The notes under the pieces: generated by a model | Told to the model about the DNA's origin: nothing | What the model saw: only the letters and a program-made list of their open reading frames with translations | The model's database searches: none | Made by a program: the position numbers and the translations under genes | Shown: piece by piece, positions 1 to 6,295 of the stretch | Numbering within the stretch: position 1 is the stretch's first letter | How the letters are laid out: each line of letters starts with the position of its first letter | Assembly: GCA_964397205.1 (NCBI GenBank) | Contig: CAYNIT010000254.1 | Coordinates: forward strand, 1 to 6,509 | Direction: 5' to 3' | Source of the DNA: Phaeodactylibacter sp964397205 | GTDB taxonomy: Bacteria > Bacteroidota > Bacteroidia > Chitinophagales > Saprospiraceae | DNA: 6,509 bases

Positions 1-4
1 ACCA

Positions 5-310
5 CTAGTGGTGGCTGGTGATTTGCTCTTTGTGCTTGAGCAGTTGCCGTTTTACCTTATCGGAAGCGCCCGCCACTGCTTTTTCAAATACATCGCTGTG
101 GTCTTCGGCGAAGAAGGTGTGGCCCGGTACACCAACGCGGAGTTCCACGATTTGGTCTTCTGCGTGGCGGTGCCGTTTTTCCCCTATCTTCAGGTACACT
201 TCTGCTTCGGTAATCCGGTCGAAATAATTGGCTAATTTGCTGACTTTCTCTTCAATAACTTCGTTGAGGTGTTGGTTGACCTCGAAGGGTGCATTAACTT
301 GTACGTTCAT
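5..310 (-). CDS. hpf: Short-form ribosome hibernation promoting factor (HPF/RaiA family)
   Basis: This is a complete 101-residue protein, the length of short HPF/RaiA (YfiA) proteins; it lacks the C-terminal dimerisation domain of long HPF. It starts MNVQVNAPFEV and continues with an amphipathic helix (about residues 12-32, ending KLANYFDRI). Then come strands around EVYLKIG, the IVELRVGVPGHTFFAE strand pair, and a second helix (about 75-95) with the Lys/Arg-rich stretch DKVKRQLLKHKEQI. That alternation is the beta-alpha-beta-beta-beta-alpha fold of the family. Known members bind the 30S decoding channel in stationary phase and block tRNA and mRNA binding. The ATG at 308-310 is the only sensible start, with no Shine-Dalgarno site upstream; the stop is TAG at 5-7. 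It is divergent from the secreted-protein gene at 531. The family call is firm; hpf versus raiA naming is loose in Bacteroidota. Confidence 0.93.
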   Translation of the reverse strand: MNVQVNAPFEVNQHLNEVIEEKVSKLANYFDRITEAEVYLKIGEKRHRHAEDQIVELRVGVPGHTFFAEDHSDVFEKAVAGASDKVKRQLLKHKEQITSHH

Positions 311-398
311 AATTCCTTTTTTAGCTCGGTAAGTTAATTAGGCTTTTGCTTGTTTTGCAATCACAAGGTAACTGCCCGGCGCGGCACGCATAATGATA

Positions 399-420
399 AT
401 CATCAGTTGCAACTGTTGAT
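399..420. promoter_or_regulatory. Operator-like palindrome in the divergent spacer
   Basis: A perfect 12-bp palindrome, CAGTTGCAACTG (404-415), is extended on both sides by matching ATCA/TGAT arms with one mismatched pair, giving a 22-bp imperfect palindrome. It lies between the divergent hpf and secreted-protein genes and covers the putative -33 TTG (407-409) of the rightward promoter, where a dimeric regulator would block RNA polymerase. The symmetry is directly visible; the regulatory role is inferred, and the palindrome could be chance. Confidence 0.35.
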
Positions 421-437
421 CATTGTCAGTACCTTTA
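407..437 (+). promoter_or_regulatory. Candidate Bacteroidota promoter for the secreted-protein/TIR gene string
   Basis: TTG (407-409), a 20-bp spacer and TACCTTTA (430-437) match the Bacteroidota sigma-A consensus (TTTG, 19-21 bp, TAnnTTTG), with one mismatch at the last position of the -7 box. Transcription would begin near 443-446, leaving an untranslated leader of about 85 bases before the ATG at 531. It is a one-mismatch match, so moderate support only. Confidence 0.42.
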
Positions 438-530
438 CAGCGTGTTGTTTTTCAGCCATTCAACTGCTCGGATGCCTTAGGGTTTTCTGTTCTGTGCCCC
501 TGATTTCCCAAACTTCCACTTGCTCTTATC

Positions 531-1736
531 ATGAAGGCAATATTTCTTTCCCTTTGTTTTTGTTTCCCTGTTCTGCTGCTGGCGCAGGATCTCGGCGGCC
601 GCTGGGAGGGCTACCTCACCCAGCAGGACAAAGCCGATACCTTTTACTATGAAGTCAATCTGCGGCAAAACGGCAACAGCTTTTCCGGTACTTCTTATTC
701 CCGCACCCAGGACGAGCAGTACGAGGCCAACTTTGAGCTCACTGGCTACTGGGACGGCGAAAAGTTTATCCTGCAGGAGCTGCGGCAAACGGCACCTCCG
801 GAGCCCAAGTGGTGCATCAAATACGCTACCTTGTACCTAGGCAAAGACGGAGCCGTGCCTGTGCTGGCGGGCTCCTGGAAGGCGGATGGTTGTACGCCCG
901 GGCGGATTTTTCTGCGCCGCCCGACCAAGGTGGTCCGGGATACCGTACAGCAGGAAGTGCCGCCTACGCTAGAGGGCAAATGGAGCGGTTCGCTGTCGCA
1001 GTCGGATCGTGATTACGACTTTTTCTTCGAGTTGGACTTGATGGCTGATAAGGGAGGTACGTCCTATATCGTCTCTGAGGGTAATGGCGGTGGTGCCCGG
1101 ATGCGGCTGCAATGGTCCTTTGATGAAGGCCGTCAGCGGTTGAGCTTCCAGGAGTCTGAGGTAATGCAGAAGGATGACCCGCGCTGGCCTTGGTGCATCA
1201 AAACAGGAACGCTGGTTTACCGTCGGGAAGACAACCGCCTGGTGCTGGAAGGGGATTGGGAAGGTTACATAGAGGGCCACGATATGGAGAGCGGTGCCTG
1301 TGCGAGCGGCGGTTTGTATTTAGAAAAGCCAGTGCTCAGCCGGGAAGTCGTGCAGGTGCAGGAAACTATTGAGGAGCCGTACCAATCAGAAAAGCATCGC
1401 AAGATAAAGGTACAGCGGGTATTAGAGGTCAGCAAGCCCAACATCCGTATCAAAATCTGGGACAACGGCACCGTAGACGGCGACGTGGCGACCCTCTTCC
1501 TTAACGGCGACCGTATCCTGCACAACCACCGGGTCTCTAAGCGGCGCATTGGCATACCGGTGCGCCTGCAGCAGTCTGACAATTTCCTGATACTGCACGC
1601 GGAGGATCTGGGCGACATCCGCCCGAACACGGTAGCGGTTTCCGTAGACGATGGCGAGCGCGAGCAGGTCATCATTCTAAGCTCCAATCTGGAAGAAAGC
1701 GGCGCTGTTATGATTCGGCAGTTCCAGGTGAATTGA
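531..1736 (+). CDS. Secreted protein with duplicated Trp/Cys beta domain and C-terminal Bacteroidota domain
   Basis: I do not recognise a named family for the whole 401-residue protein. Residues 1-18 are a signal peptide (MKAIFLSLCFCFPVLLLA, cut before Gln19), without a lipobox, so export to the periplasm or outside is expected. Two homologous beta-rich units follow, about 21-131 and 147-267. Each opens with a G-[RK]-W-x-G-x-L motif, has a central W-C-I-K motif (94-97 and 221-224) and a second Cys (121 and 257) shortly before a closing [IL]-[FY]-L-x-[RK]-P strand. One disulfide per unit is plausible. A linker precedes a third domain (about 303-400) with I-K-I-W-D-N-G-T-V-D-G-D, L-F-L-N-G and V-S-V-D-D-G, a module I remember from other exported Bacteroidota proteins of unknown function. 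No catalytic motif is visible. The next gene is 51 bp downstream with no clear terminator between, so cotranscription with the TIR genes is possible. Confidence 0.85.
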   Translation: MKAIFLSLCFCFPVLLLAQDLGGRWEGYLTQQDKADTFYYEVNLRQNGNSFSGTSYSRTQDEQYEANFELTGYWDGEKFILQELRQTAPPEPKWCIKYATLYLGKDGAVPVLAGSWKADGCTPGRIFLRRPTKVVRDTVQQEVPPTLEGKWSGSLSQSDRDYDFFFELDLMADKGGTSYIVSEGNGGGARMRLQWSFDEGRQRLSFQESEVMQKDDPRWPWCIKTGTLVYRREDNRLVLEGDWEGYIEGHDMESGACASGGLYLEKPVLSREVVQVQETIEEPYQSEKHRKIKVQRVLEVSKPNIRIKIWDNGTVDGDVATLFLNGDRILHNHRVSKRRIGIPVRLQQSDNFLILHAEDLGDIRPNTVAVSVDDGEREQVIILSSNLEESGAVMIRQFQVN

Positions 1737-1787
1737 GCATTCGGGAAAATTTAATATTTTGTGCTTCTACACTGACAATGCCCAAGT

Positions 1788-2540
1788 ATGAACATCAAAG
1801 AAGAAATCCTTGCCAATATCAAAAAAGGCAAGCTCGACAAAGCCCTGGAAACCTTCGAGCAGTGGGCGGCAAAACACGATGACGACCTGCACCACAGCAT
1901 CATCATGCAGCTGTCCCGCTACAATGGCCTGAAACGCAACGAAATGATGGGGCTGCTCACCCCAACTGATGCCAATTTGACCCGCAACCAAATCACTTAC
2001 GCCCTGACTTCCCTGCTGGAGGAGCTGGACGGGCATCCCGCGCTGAAGAACCGGGGCAATGGCGATGCAGATCCGGCTCCTATCGCACCGGATATCCGTA
2101 AATTATTCATTTCGTACGCCCGGGAAGACCGCACGTATGTGGACCAACTCGAAAAGCATTTGTCTTCTCTTATCCGCTCCGGGCATATCGACAGTTGGAC
2201 GGACTCTGAAATCAAAGCCGGGCAAGCCTGGGGCAATACAATAGAAGATAACCTGCGCAATGCTGACCTTATTCTCTACATGGTTAGTGCCGACTTCCTG
2301 AATTCGGAATTCATCTTTAAGAAAGAGCGCCCGATGGCGGAGGAAACACGAAAAGACCGGGGAGCGCTCATTGTGCCGGTCATTGTACGGCCCTGTGATT
2401 GGACCAATGAGGATTTTGCACAGTATCAAGCCGTGCCCTACAATGAAAAACAGCGGCTTCTGCCCATAAGCGAGTGGAGCAACCGGGATTCGGCTTATCT
2501 CGCAGTTGTCCGGGAAATCCGGAATATCATCAATAGCTAA
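1788..2540 (+). CDS. EAD-TIR protein: N-terminal effector-associated domain fused to a TIR domain
   Basis: The protein has 250 residues and no signal peptide or membrane segment, so it is probably cytosolic. Residues 1-80 are an all-helical domain with the pattern GKLDKALE..., SRYNGLKRNEMMGLL and RNQITYALTSLLEEL. From memory this is closest to effector-associated domain EAD11, an adaptor found in bacterial conflict proteins. After a flexible Gly/Ala/Pro linker (81-102) comes a TIR domain (103-250): LFISYAREDR (106-115) is strand A/box 1, W137-T-D with EIKAGQAW is the BB-loop region, and SADFLNSEFIFKKE (167-180) places Glu180 where TIR NADases have their catalytic Glu. PVIVRPCDW (197-205) is the following strand. 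Active bacterial TIR domains hydrolyse or cyclise NAD+; activity here is inferred. The ATG at 1788 is chosen because the protein starts cleanly at the EAD, and the ATG at 1778 is out of frame. The next gene begins 5 bp after its stop. Confidence 0.9.
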   Translation: MNIKEEILANIKKGKLDKALETFEQWAAKHDDDLHHSIIMQLSRYNGLKRNEMMGLLTPTDANLTRNQITYALTSLLEELDGHPALKNRGNGDADPAPIAPDIRKLFISYAREDRTYVDQLEKHLSSLIRSGHIDSWTDSEIKAGQAWGNTIEDNLRNADLILYMVSADFLNSEFIFKKERPMAEETRKDRGALIVPVIVRPCDWTNEDFAQYQAVPYNEKQRLLPISEWSNRDSAYLAVVREIRNIINS

Positions 2541-2545
2541 CAGGG

Positions 2546-3472
2546 ATGAACCGGCAAATTCAAATCCTGATTCTGAGTTCTTTCAAAGATCGAGCGGAAG
2601 CCCAGCTGATCTTTGATAATATTCTCACCGACAAGGAGGATTACCGGCTGAGTATCGATGCTGTTCCCACCATACCGGCAGGCCAGACCGTGAACAGCTT
2701 TTTTCGCAACCTTGACCTATGGTCTTACGACATTATTTTTCTGTTATTTACAGATGATTTCCTGGAAGAAGAACTGCCCTATTACGAAGCCAAATTTGGT
2801 GATTTGTTTGCAGGGGATCAACCGATAACCCCAAATTCCCGGCAACCTTTTGTCATCCCTGTCATCGTCAAACCTTGCCCCTGGCACGGCACTGTCGGTT
2901 GGGTAGAAAACTGGGAGGTTTTCCCGCGGCAGCGCCAGGCATTGTCTGTATTTTCCCCTGAACAACAAACAAACATACTGTACGATTTGCGGGTATACTT
3001 ACGCCGCTTACTGGAACGGGCAGCTTTTCACGCGCTCGAAGAACTCAAGGACGACTTACCGATTACTGCCTTTATCTCCTACAGCCGGCAAGATGGCGAC
3101 TTTGCTGACCTGATGAGTATGCAGCTGAATAAGCACGGCATTCAAACCTGGCTCGACATGGGCAATATCCTCGTGGGAGACAACTGGAAATTGCAAATCA
3201 AAGATGCCATAGACCATTCTGATTGCTTGATCTTAATTCTTTCTCAGGATTCTCTAAAGTCAGAATTCGTCATCTTCGAATGGGCTTACGCTATGGGGCG
3301 TGATAAAGAAATATTCCCCGTTGTACTGCAGGATATCAGTGATTTGATGCACCCCATTCTGGAGGACTTGCAGTACAAGGACTTTACAGACCGGGTGCTG
3401 CGCCCTTGGAGCATCTTTTTCCTCGCTATCAAACAGCAGATGATGCAGCGCCGGGGGGATATTCCTGGATAG
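2546..3472 (+). CDS. Tandem TIR protein: divergent N-terminal TIR plus canonical C-terminal TIR
   Basis: The protein has 308 residues and is predicted to be cytosolic. The C-terminal half (about 171-300) is a clear TIR domain: AFISYSRQDGDFADLM (175-190), TWLD (201-204), a BB-loop region VGDNWKLQI, and LSQDSLKSEFVIFEWAYA (232-249) with Glu245 at the catalytic position. The N-terminal half (1-158) looks like a degenerate TIR. It parallels the neighbouring EAD-TIR protein at IPAGQTVNSFFRNLDLWSYDIIFLLFTDDFL (43-73) and at FVIPVIVKPCPW (102-113), the counterpart of LIVPVIVRPCDW, but box 1 is ILILSSF instead of FISY. Glu81 is a possible but off-register catalytic residue. I infer that the N-terminal copy is a regulatory or assembly domain and the C-terminal copy the enzyme. 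Spacing of 5 bp from the previous stop suggests translational coupling. The ATG at 2546 has only a weak purine run (AGGG) directly before it. Confidence 0.87.
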   Translation: MNRQIQILILSSFKDRAEAQLIFDNILTDKEDYRLSIDAVPTIPAGQTVNSFFRNLDLWSYDIIFLLFTDDFLEEELPYYEAKFGDLFAGDQPITPNSRQPFVIPVIVKPCPWHGTVGWVENWEVFPRQRQALSVFSPEQQTNILYDLRVYLRRLLERAAFHALEELKDDLPITAFISYSRQDGDFADLMSMQLNKHGIQTWLDMGNILVGDNWKLQIKDAIDHSDCLILILSQDSLKSEFVIFEWAYAMGRDKEIFPVVLQDISDLMHPILEDLQYKDFTDRVLRPWSIFFLAIKQQMMQRRGDIPG

Positions 3473-3510
3473 ACTGCTTCCCACTTTCCAAACAAACAAC
3501 AAAGCGACTT

Positions 3511-3951
3511 ATGAAAGAAGACCAATATCTCAAAGAACGCGTAGACGATCAATTTGACTGGCTGGACCGCAAGAGCGTCTGGAACCAGAAAAGATACAAG
3601 CGGCTGCGCACTATTGTGCTGGTAGTGTCCGTCCTCATCCCATTGCTCTCTGGCTGGATTGGCAAGCTGCCCGAGTTGTCCTACGCCGTGGGCATTGGCG
3701 GCGTGATCATTGCTATTTGTGAAGGATTGATCAGTTTGCATAAGTATCAGGATAACTGGACAGCCTACCGCGCCACCGCCGAAGCATTGAAACGGGAAAG
3801 GCTGTTCTACCTTACCAAGACAGGGCCCTACTGGAAGAAAGAACAGCCTTTCCCGGCTTTTGTACAGCGGGTGGAGACCTTGCTCGGCGCCGAGAACGAA
3901 GAGTGGCGGGAGCGTATTCAGGATGAAGGTGAAAACGAGGAAAAGGCCTGA
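3511..3951 (+). CDS. DUF4231/SLATT-family small membrane protein
   Basis: From the ATG at 3511 the protein has 146 residues. The frame stays open upstream to 3406, but that stretch overlaps the tandem-TIR gene and lacks family character, whereas the residues after 3511 (YLKERVDDQFDWLDRKS) are the usual family start. A basic segment KRYKRLR precedes transmembrane helix 1 (about 33-50, TIVLVVSVLIPLLSGWI), then a short turn and helix 2 (about 56-76, LSYAVGIGGVIIAICEGLISL). The diagnostic DUF4231 block follows: HKYQDNWTAYRATAEALKRE, then LTKTGPY and FVQRVETL. The acidic tail is cytoplasmic. SLATT proteins were predicted by comparative genomics to be membrane-disrupting effectors in nucleotide-signalling conflict systems. 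Direct adjacency to two TIR genes (38-bp gap) fits that role here, but activity is inferred. Its stop lies 13 bp from the convergent hydrolase stop. Confidence 0.9.
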   Translation: MKEDQYLKERVDDQFDWLDRKSVWNQKRYKRLRTIVLVVSVLIPLLSGWIGKLPELSYAVGIGGVIIAICEGLISLHKYQDNWTAYRATAEALKRERLFYLTKTGPYWKKEQPFPAFVQRVETLLGAENEEWRERIQDEGENEEKA

Positions 3952-3964
3952 AGTAGCGGCAATC

Positions 3965-5755
3965 TTACTCTTCTACTTTCTCTCCGCTGAACTGCCCATT
4001 GGGCTGGATTAAGGTCAGCTTTGCCACCTTGCCTTCCTCGTCTTCCTGGAAGACAGCTGTGTAACCATTCATGCCTTCCAGGTCAAACTTCATCCCTTCA
4101 CGGTGTTGTAGGGTATAAGTAGGCTGGCCGGGCACCGTCAATTTCAGCTGCCCCTTTTCCACCTTCAGGCTGATGCGCTGCACGCCCATAATGAGGTAAG
4201 TTCCGGCAAAGGCACGTAGTTCCTCCTCCGAAAATTCTTTTGATTCAGGTTGCCGCTCGAAGGTGATTGGGTCGAGTGCAGGCTCCGCTTTTGTGCTCAG
4301 CGAGGCAACTGAGCCTTCAAGATCATTTTCAAACTGCACCTTCACTTTGTCAAAAACCGGATGGTCATTGTAGAATACGTCGTAGTGGTAGTGCTGCAAC
4401 GGCAGCAACTCCTTGGATGCCGCGAATTGCAGGAACAAGCTGTCGTTTTTAAAGGTAACCGTGACGGGGTCGTAGCCCGGATAGGCGTAGGTGCCCGCGT
4501 AATCCTTCAATGGGTGGGAGGGCTGGGTGCCTTCCTGCCGCACAATATCCTCCGCTTCTTCTTTTTGCGCAGCTTTGCGCTGTTCCACCATCGCTTTTAG
4601 TTTGCCGTTCCAATCGGTAGGAGTTTCGTCCAGCGCCAGGTCGAACAGGTAGTTGCGGAGGATGCCCGGCAGGGGGCTGCCGTTTTTGTTGCTGAGGATC
4701 ACCAAGCCCAGGCTGTCGTCGGGCAGCATAGCAACCTCAGCGGAGAAGCCGTCGATATTGCCGCCGTGGGCCGCAATACGGTGCCCTTTGTGGTGGGTCA
4801 AAAACCAGCCTAGGCCATAGGCTACAGGAGCGCCGTCATTGTCGAGCATCAGGGCCTGGCGCCAAGCATCGGGTACGACCATATTGGAACTCAGGGCTTG
4901 CTGCACGCTTCCTGCATCGGCAATAATATCGTCCTTGTATGCACCACCGTTGAGTAAGGCCACCAGCCAACGGCTCATTTCCTCAGCACTGGAGTTGATG
5001 GAGCCCGCCGGGCCTACCGCAGTGATATTGCGGAAATCCATACGCTCTACCTTGTCTTCCTCAGGCTCGTGGTAGGGCAGGGCGGAATCCTCGTCTGCTG
5101 CCATCTGCTCTACCTGAAAGTTACTGCGCTTCATACCCAGCGGCTCAAAAATGCGCTGGCGGACCTGCGTTTCCCAATCACTGTCTGTAACCTGCCCAAC
5201 CAGGTAGCCGGCGGTCATAAACATCAAGTTCTGGTATTGGAAGGATTCCCGAAAACCAGCGCTTGGCTCCAGGTACCGCAGCCGCTCCAGAAGCTCTTTG
5301 CGGCTGGCCTTTGAGCCGTACCAGGCAATATCATGCCTGGGCAAGCCCGAGCGGTGGCAGAGTAAATCCCGGACCGTAAGGTGCATGGTGACGTAGTCGT
5401 CCTGCATGCGGAAGTCAGGCAGGTAGCGGATAACCGGGGCATCTAGCTCGAGCCGGCCTTCTTCTGCCTGTTGCAGCACGCTCATGGCGGTAAAGGCTTT
5501 GGAGGAAGAACCAATGGCAAATAGCGTACGCGGCGTAACGGGCTTGTCGTTTTCCAGGTCGCGCTGGCCGAACCCCTCTGCGTATACCAGTGAATCGGCT
5601 TTTACCACAGCTACGGCGAAACCCGGGACGTTCCAGTCTTGGCGCGCCTGTTCAGCGAATTGTTCGAAATCCTTGAATTGGTCCGGGGAAAGCTGGGCGT
5701 TGATTTGCCCAACCGCCAGAAGGCTGAGTAGGAAAGCGATAAACGGTATTCTCAT
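3965..5755 (-). CDS. Exported serine hydrolase, class C beta-lactamase/DD-peptidase-like, with DUF3471 tail
   Basis: From the ATG at 5753-5755 the protein has 596 residues. An ATG 36 bases further upstream is in frame, but it would put 12 polar residues ahead of the signal peptide, so I reject it. Residues 1-20 (MRIPFIAFLLSLLAVGQINA) are a signal peptide cut before Gln21. The beta-lactamase-family domain (about 27-375) has all three active-site elements: S83-S-S-K86 (SxxK, nucleophile Ser83), Y174-Q-N176 (YxN) and H330-G-G332 (the KTG equivalent). Residues about 414-500 (HPLKDYAGTYAYPGYDPVTV) are a DUF3471 domain, and a second small beta domain with a matching L-R-A-F-A-G-T-Y opening fills 510-590. 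Family members act as esterases, D-aminopeptidases or peptidoglycan-related peptidases in the periplasm; the substrate cannot be told here, and antibiotic resistance should not be assumed. It converges on the TIR-SLATT genes and shows no functional tie to them. Confidence 0.92.
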   Translation of the reverse strand: MRIPFIAFLLSLLAVGQINAQLSPDQFKDFEQFAEQARQDWNVPGFAVAVVKADSLVYAEGFGQRDLENDKPVTPRTLFAIGSSSKAFTAMSVLQQAEEGRLELDAPVIRYLPDFRMQDDYVTMHLTVRDLLCHRSGLPRHDIAWYGSKASRKELLERLRYLEPSAGFRESFQYQNLMFMTAGYLVGQVTDSDWETQVRQRIFEPLGMKRSNFQVEQMAADEDSALPYHEPEEDKVERMDFRNITAVGPAGSINSSAEEMSRWLVALLNGGAYKDDIIADAGSVQQALSSNMVVPDAWRQALMLDNDGAPVAYGLGWFLTHHKGHRIAAHGGNIDGFSAEVAMLPDDSLGLVILSNKNGSPLPGILRNYLFDLALDETPTDWNGKLKAMVEQRKAAQKEEAEDIVRQEGTQPSHPLKDYAGTYAYPGYDPVTVTFKNDSLFLQFAASKELLPLQHYHYDVFYNDHPVFDKVKVQFENDLEGSVASLSTKAEPALDPITFERQPESKEFSEEELRAFAGTYLIMGVQRISLKVEKGQLKLTVPGQPTYTLQHREGMKFDLEGMNGYTAVFQEDEEGKVAKLTLIQPNGQFSGEKVEE

Positions 5756-5789
5756 AACTGTTTTTTCTCTAAAAAAGCCATCATGCCCC

Positions 5790-5816
5790 AATGGAGGAAA
5801 ACTAATGGAGGAAAAC
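5790..5816. repeat. Tandem direct repeat of AATGGAGGAAAAC
   Basis: Two identical 13-bp copies (5790-5802 and 5804-5816) are separated by one T, a 14-bp period. They lie 35-61 bases upstream of the chosen hydrolase start. On the coding strand each reads GTTTTCCTCCATT. They may be tandem half-sites for a regulator of the hydrolase, or a slippage duplication. The repeat is exact; its function is unknown. Confidence 0.6.
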
Positions 5817-5831
5817 CGTCATTCGCTCGAC

Positions 5832-5871
5832 AAAAAAATCCGGGCATTGGCCATGGCCAATGCCCGGATTT
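5832..5871 (-). terminator. Rho-independent terminator of rplS
   Basis: Positions 5836-5871 form a perfect 36-bp palindrome with CCGGGCATTGGCCA in each arm. Read leftward, it folds into a GC-rich hairpin followed by a run of seven T residues (A5832-5838 on the + strand, partly within the stem base). It begins 22 bases after the rplS stop codon, the classic position. On the + strand only TTT follows, so it is directional for the leftward rplS transcript and insulates the downstream hydrolase gene. Confidence 0.92.
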
Positions 5872-5893
5872 GCGGCTGTAGGTAAGCGAAGGC

Positions 5894-6250
5894 TTACTTC
5901 ATCGCCATGTTGCGCTCTTTGATGCGCGCTTTTTTGCCTACGAGCTTGCGCAGGTAGTAAAGTTTAGCCCGGCGCACCTTGCCGCGCTTCAGCACCTTGA
6001 TCTCGCTGATGTTCGGAGAGGAGATGGGGAAAATACGCTCTACGCCGATCCCGCTGGAGGTTTTGCGGACGGTGAAAGTCCGGGTAGCCCCGTGCCCCTT
6101 GATTTGGATCACGTCGCCGCGGAAGTCCTGCAGGCGCTCCTTGTCCCCCTCGATAATCCTATAGCTGACAACAATATTATCTCCCGGGCGGAAAGCTGGG
6201 AAATCCTTTTCGCTGCCCAACTGCTCGTGTACAAACTTTATAGCATCCAT
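5894..6250 (-). CDS. rplS: 50S ribosomal protein L19
   Basis: This complete 118-residue protein matches bacterial L19 in length and order. It opens with a helix (MDAIKFVHEQL), then FRPGDNIVVSYRIIEGDKERLQDF with the SH3-like barrel start, FRGDVIQIKGHGATRTFTVRK, and the family signature SGIGVERIFPISSPNI. It ends with a basic tail, VLKRGKVRRAKLYYLRKLVGKKARIKE. L19 sits at the 30S-50S interface and contributes to an intersubunit bridge. The start is the ATG at 6248-6250, preceded by an A-rich stretch (AAATAAG) with no Shine-Dalgarno. The gene has its own promoter about 46 bases upstream and its own terminator, so it appears monocistronic here, unlike the rpsP-rimM-trmD-rplS operon of Proteobacteria. 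A small stem-loop, GTAAGC-GAAG-GCTTAC (5882-5897), overlaps its stop codon. Confidence 0.98.
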   Translation of the reverse strand: MDAIKFVHEQLGSEKDFPAFRPGDNIVVSYRIIEGDKERLQDFRGDVIQIKGHGATRTFTVRKTSSGIGVERIFPISSPNISEIKVLKRGKVRRAKLYYLRKLVGKKARIKERNMAMK

Positions 6251-6295
6251 CTTATTTCGATTTGAAATATTGAACGGGTCTTTTATTCAGACGTG

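Noticed and set aside
363..370. TACCTTGT on the minus strand as a -7 box for hpf
   Set aside because: Two mismatches to TAnnTTTG and no TTG at the expected 19-21 bp upstream, so no hpf promoter is called.
1741..1787. TAATATTTTG before the EAD-TIR gene as a promoter
   Set aside because: The -7 box would need a two-base insertion and no -33 TTG is present at the right distance. Cotranscription or a nonconsensus promoter is equally likely.
2299..2311. Repeated GAATTC pair (GAATTCGGAATTC)
   Set aside because: It falls inside the conserved TIR coding sequence (residues N172-F175 region) and is explained by the codons there; no separate function is supported.
3406..3510. In-frame upstream extension of the SLATT gene with an earlier ATG at 3406
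   Set aside because: It overlaps the end of the tandem-TIR gene, adds 35 residues with no family similarity, and the usual DUF4231 N-terminus begins just after the ATG at 3511.
5805..5885. Small rightward reading frame (26 codons) with a perfect GGAGG 8 bases before its ATG
   Set aside because: The frame runs straight through the rplS terminator palindrome and the SD-like sequence is part of the 13-bp direct repeat. The organism does not appear to rely on SD sites, so it is most likely fortuitous.
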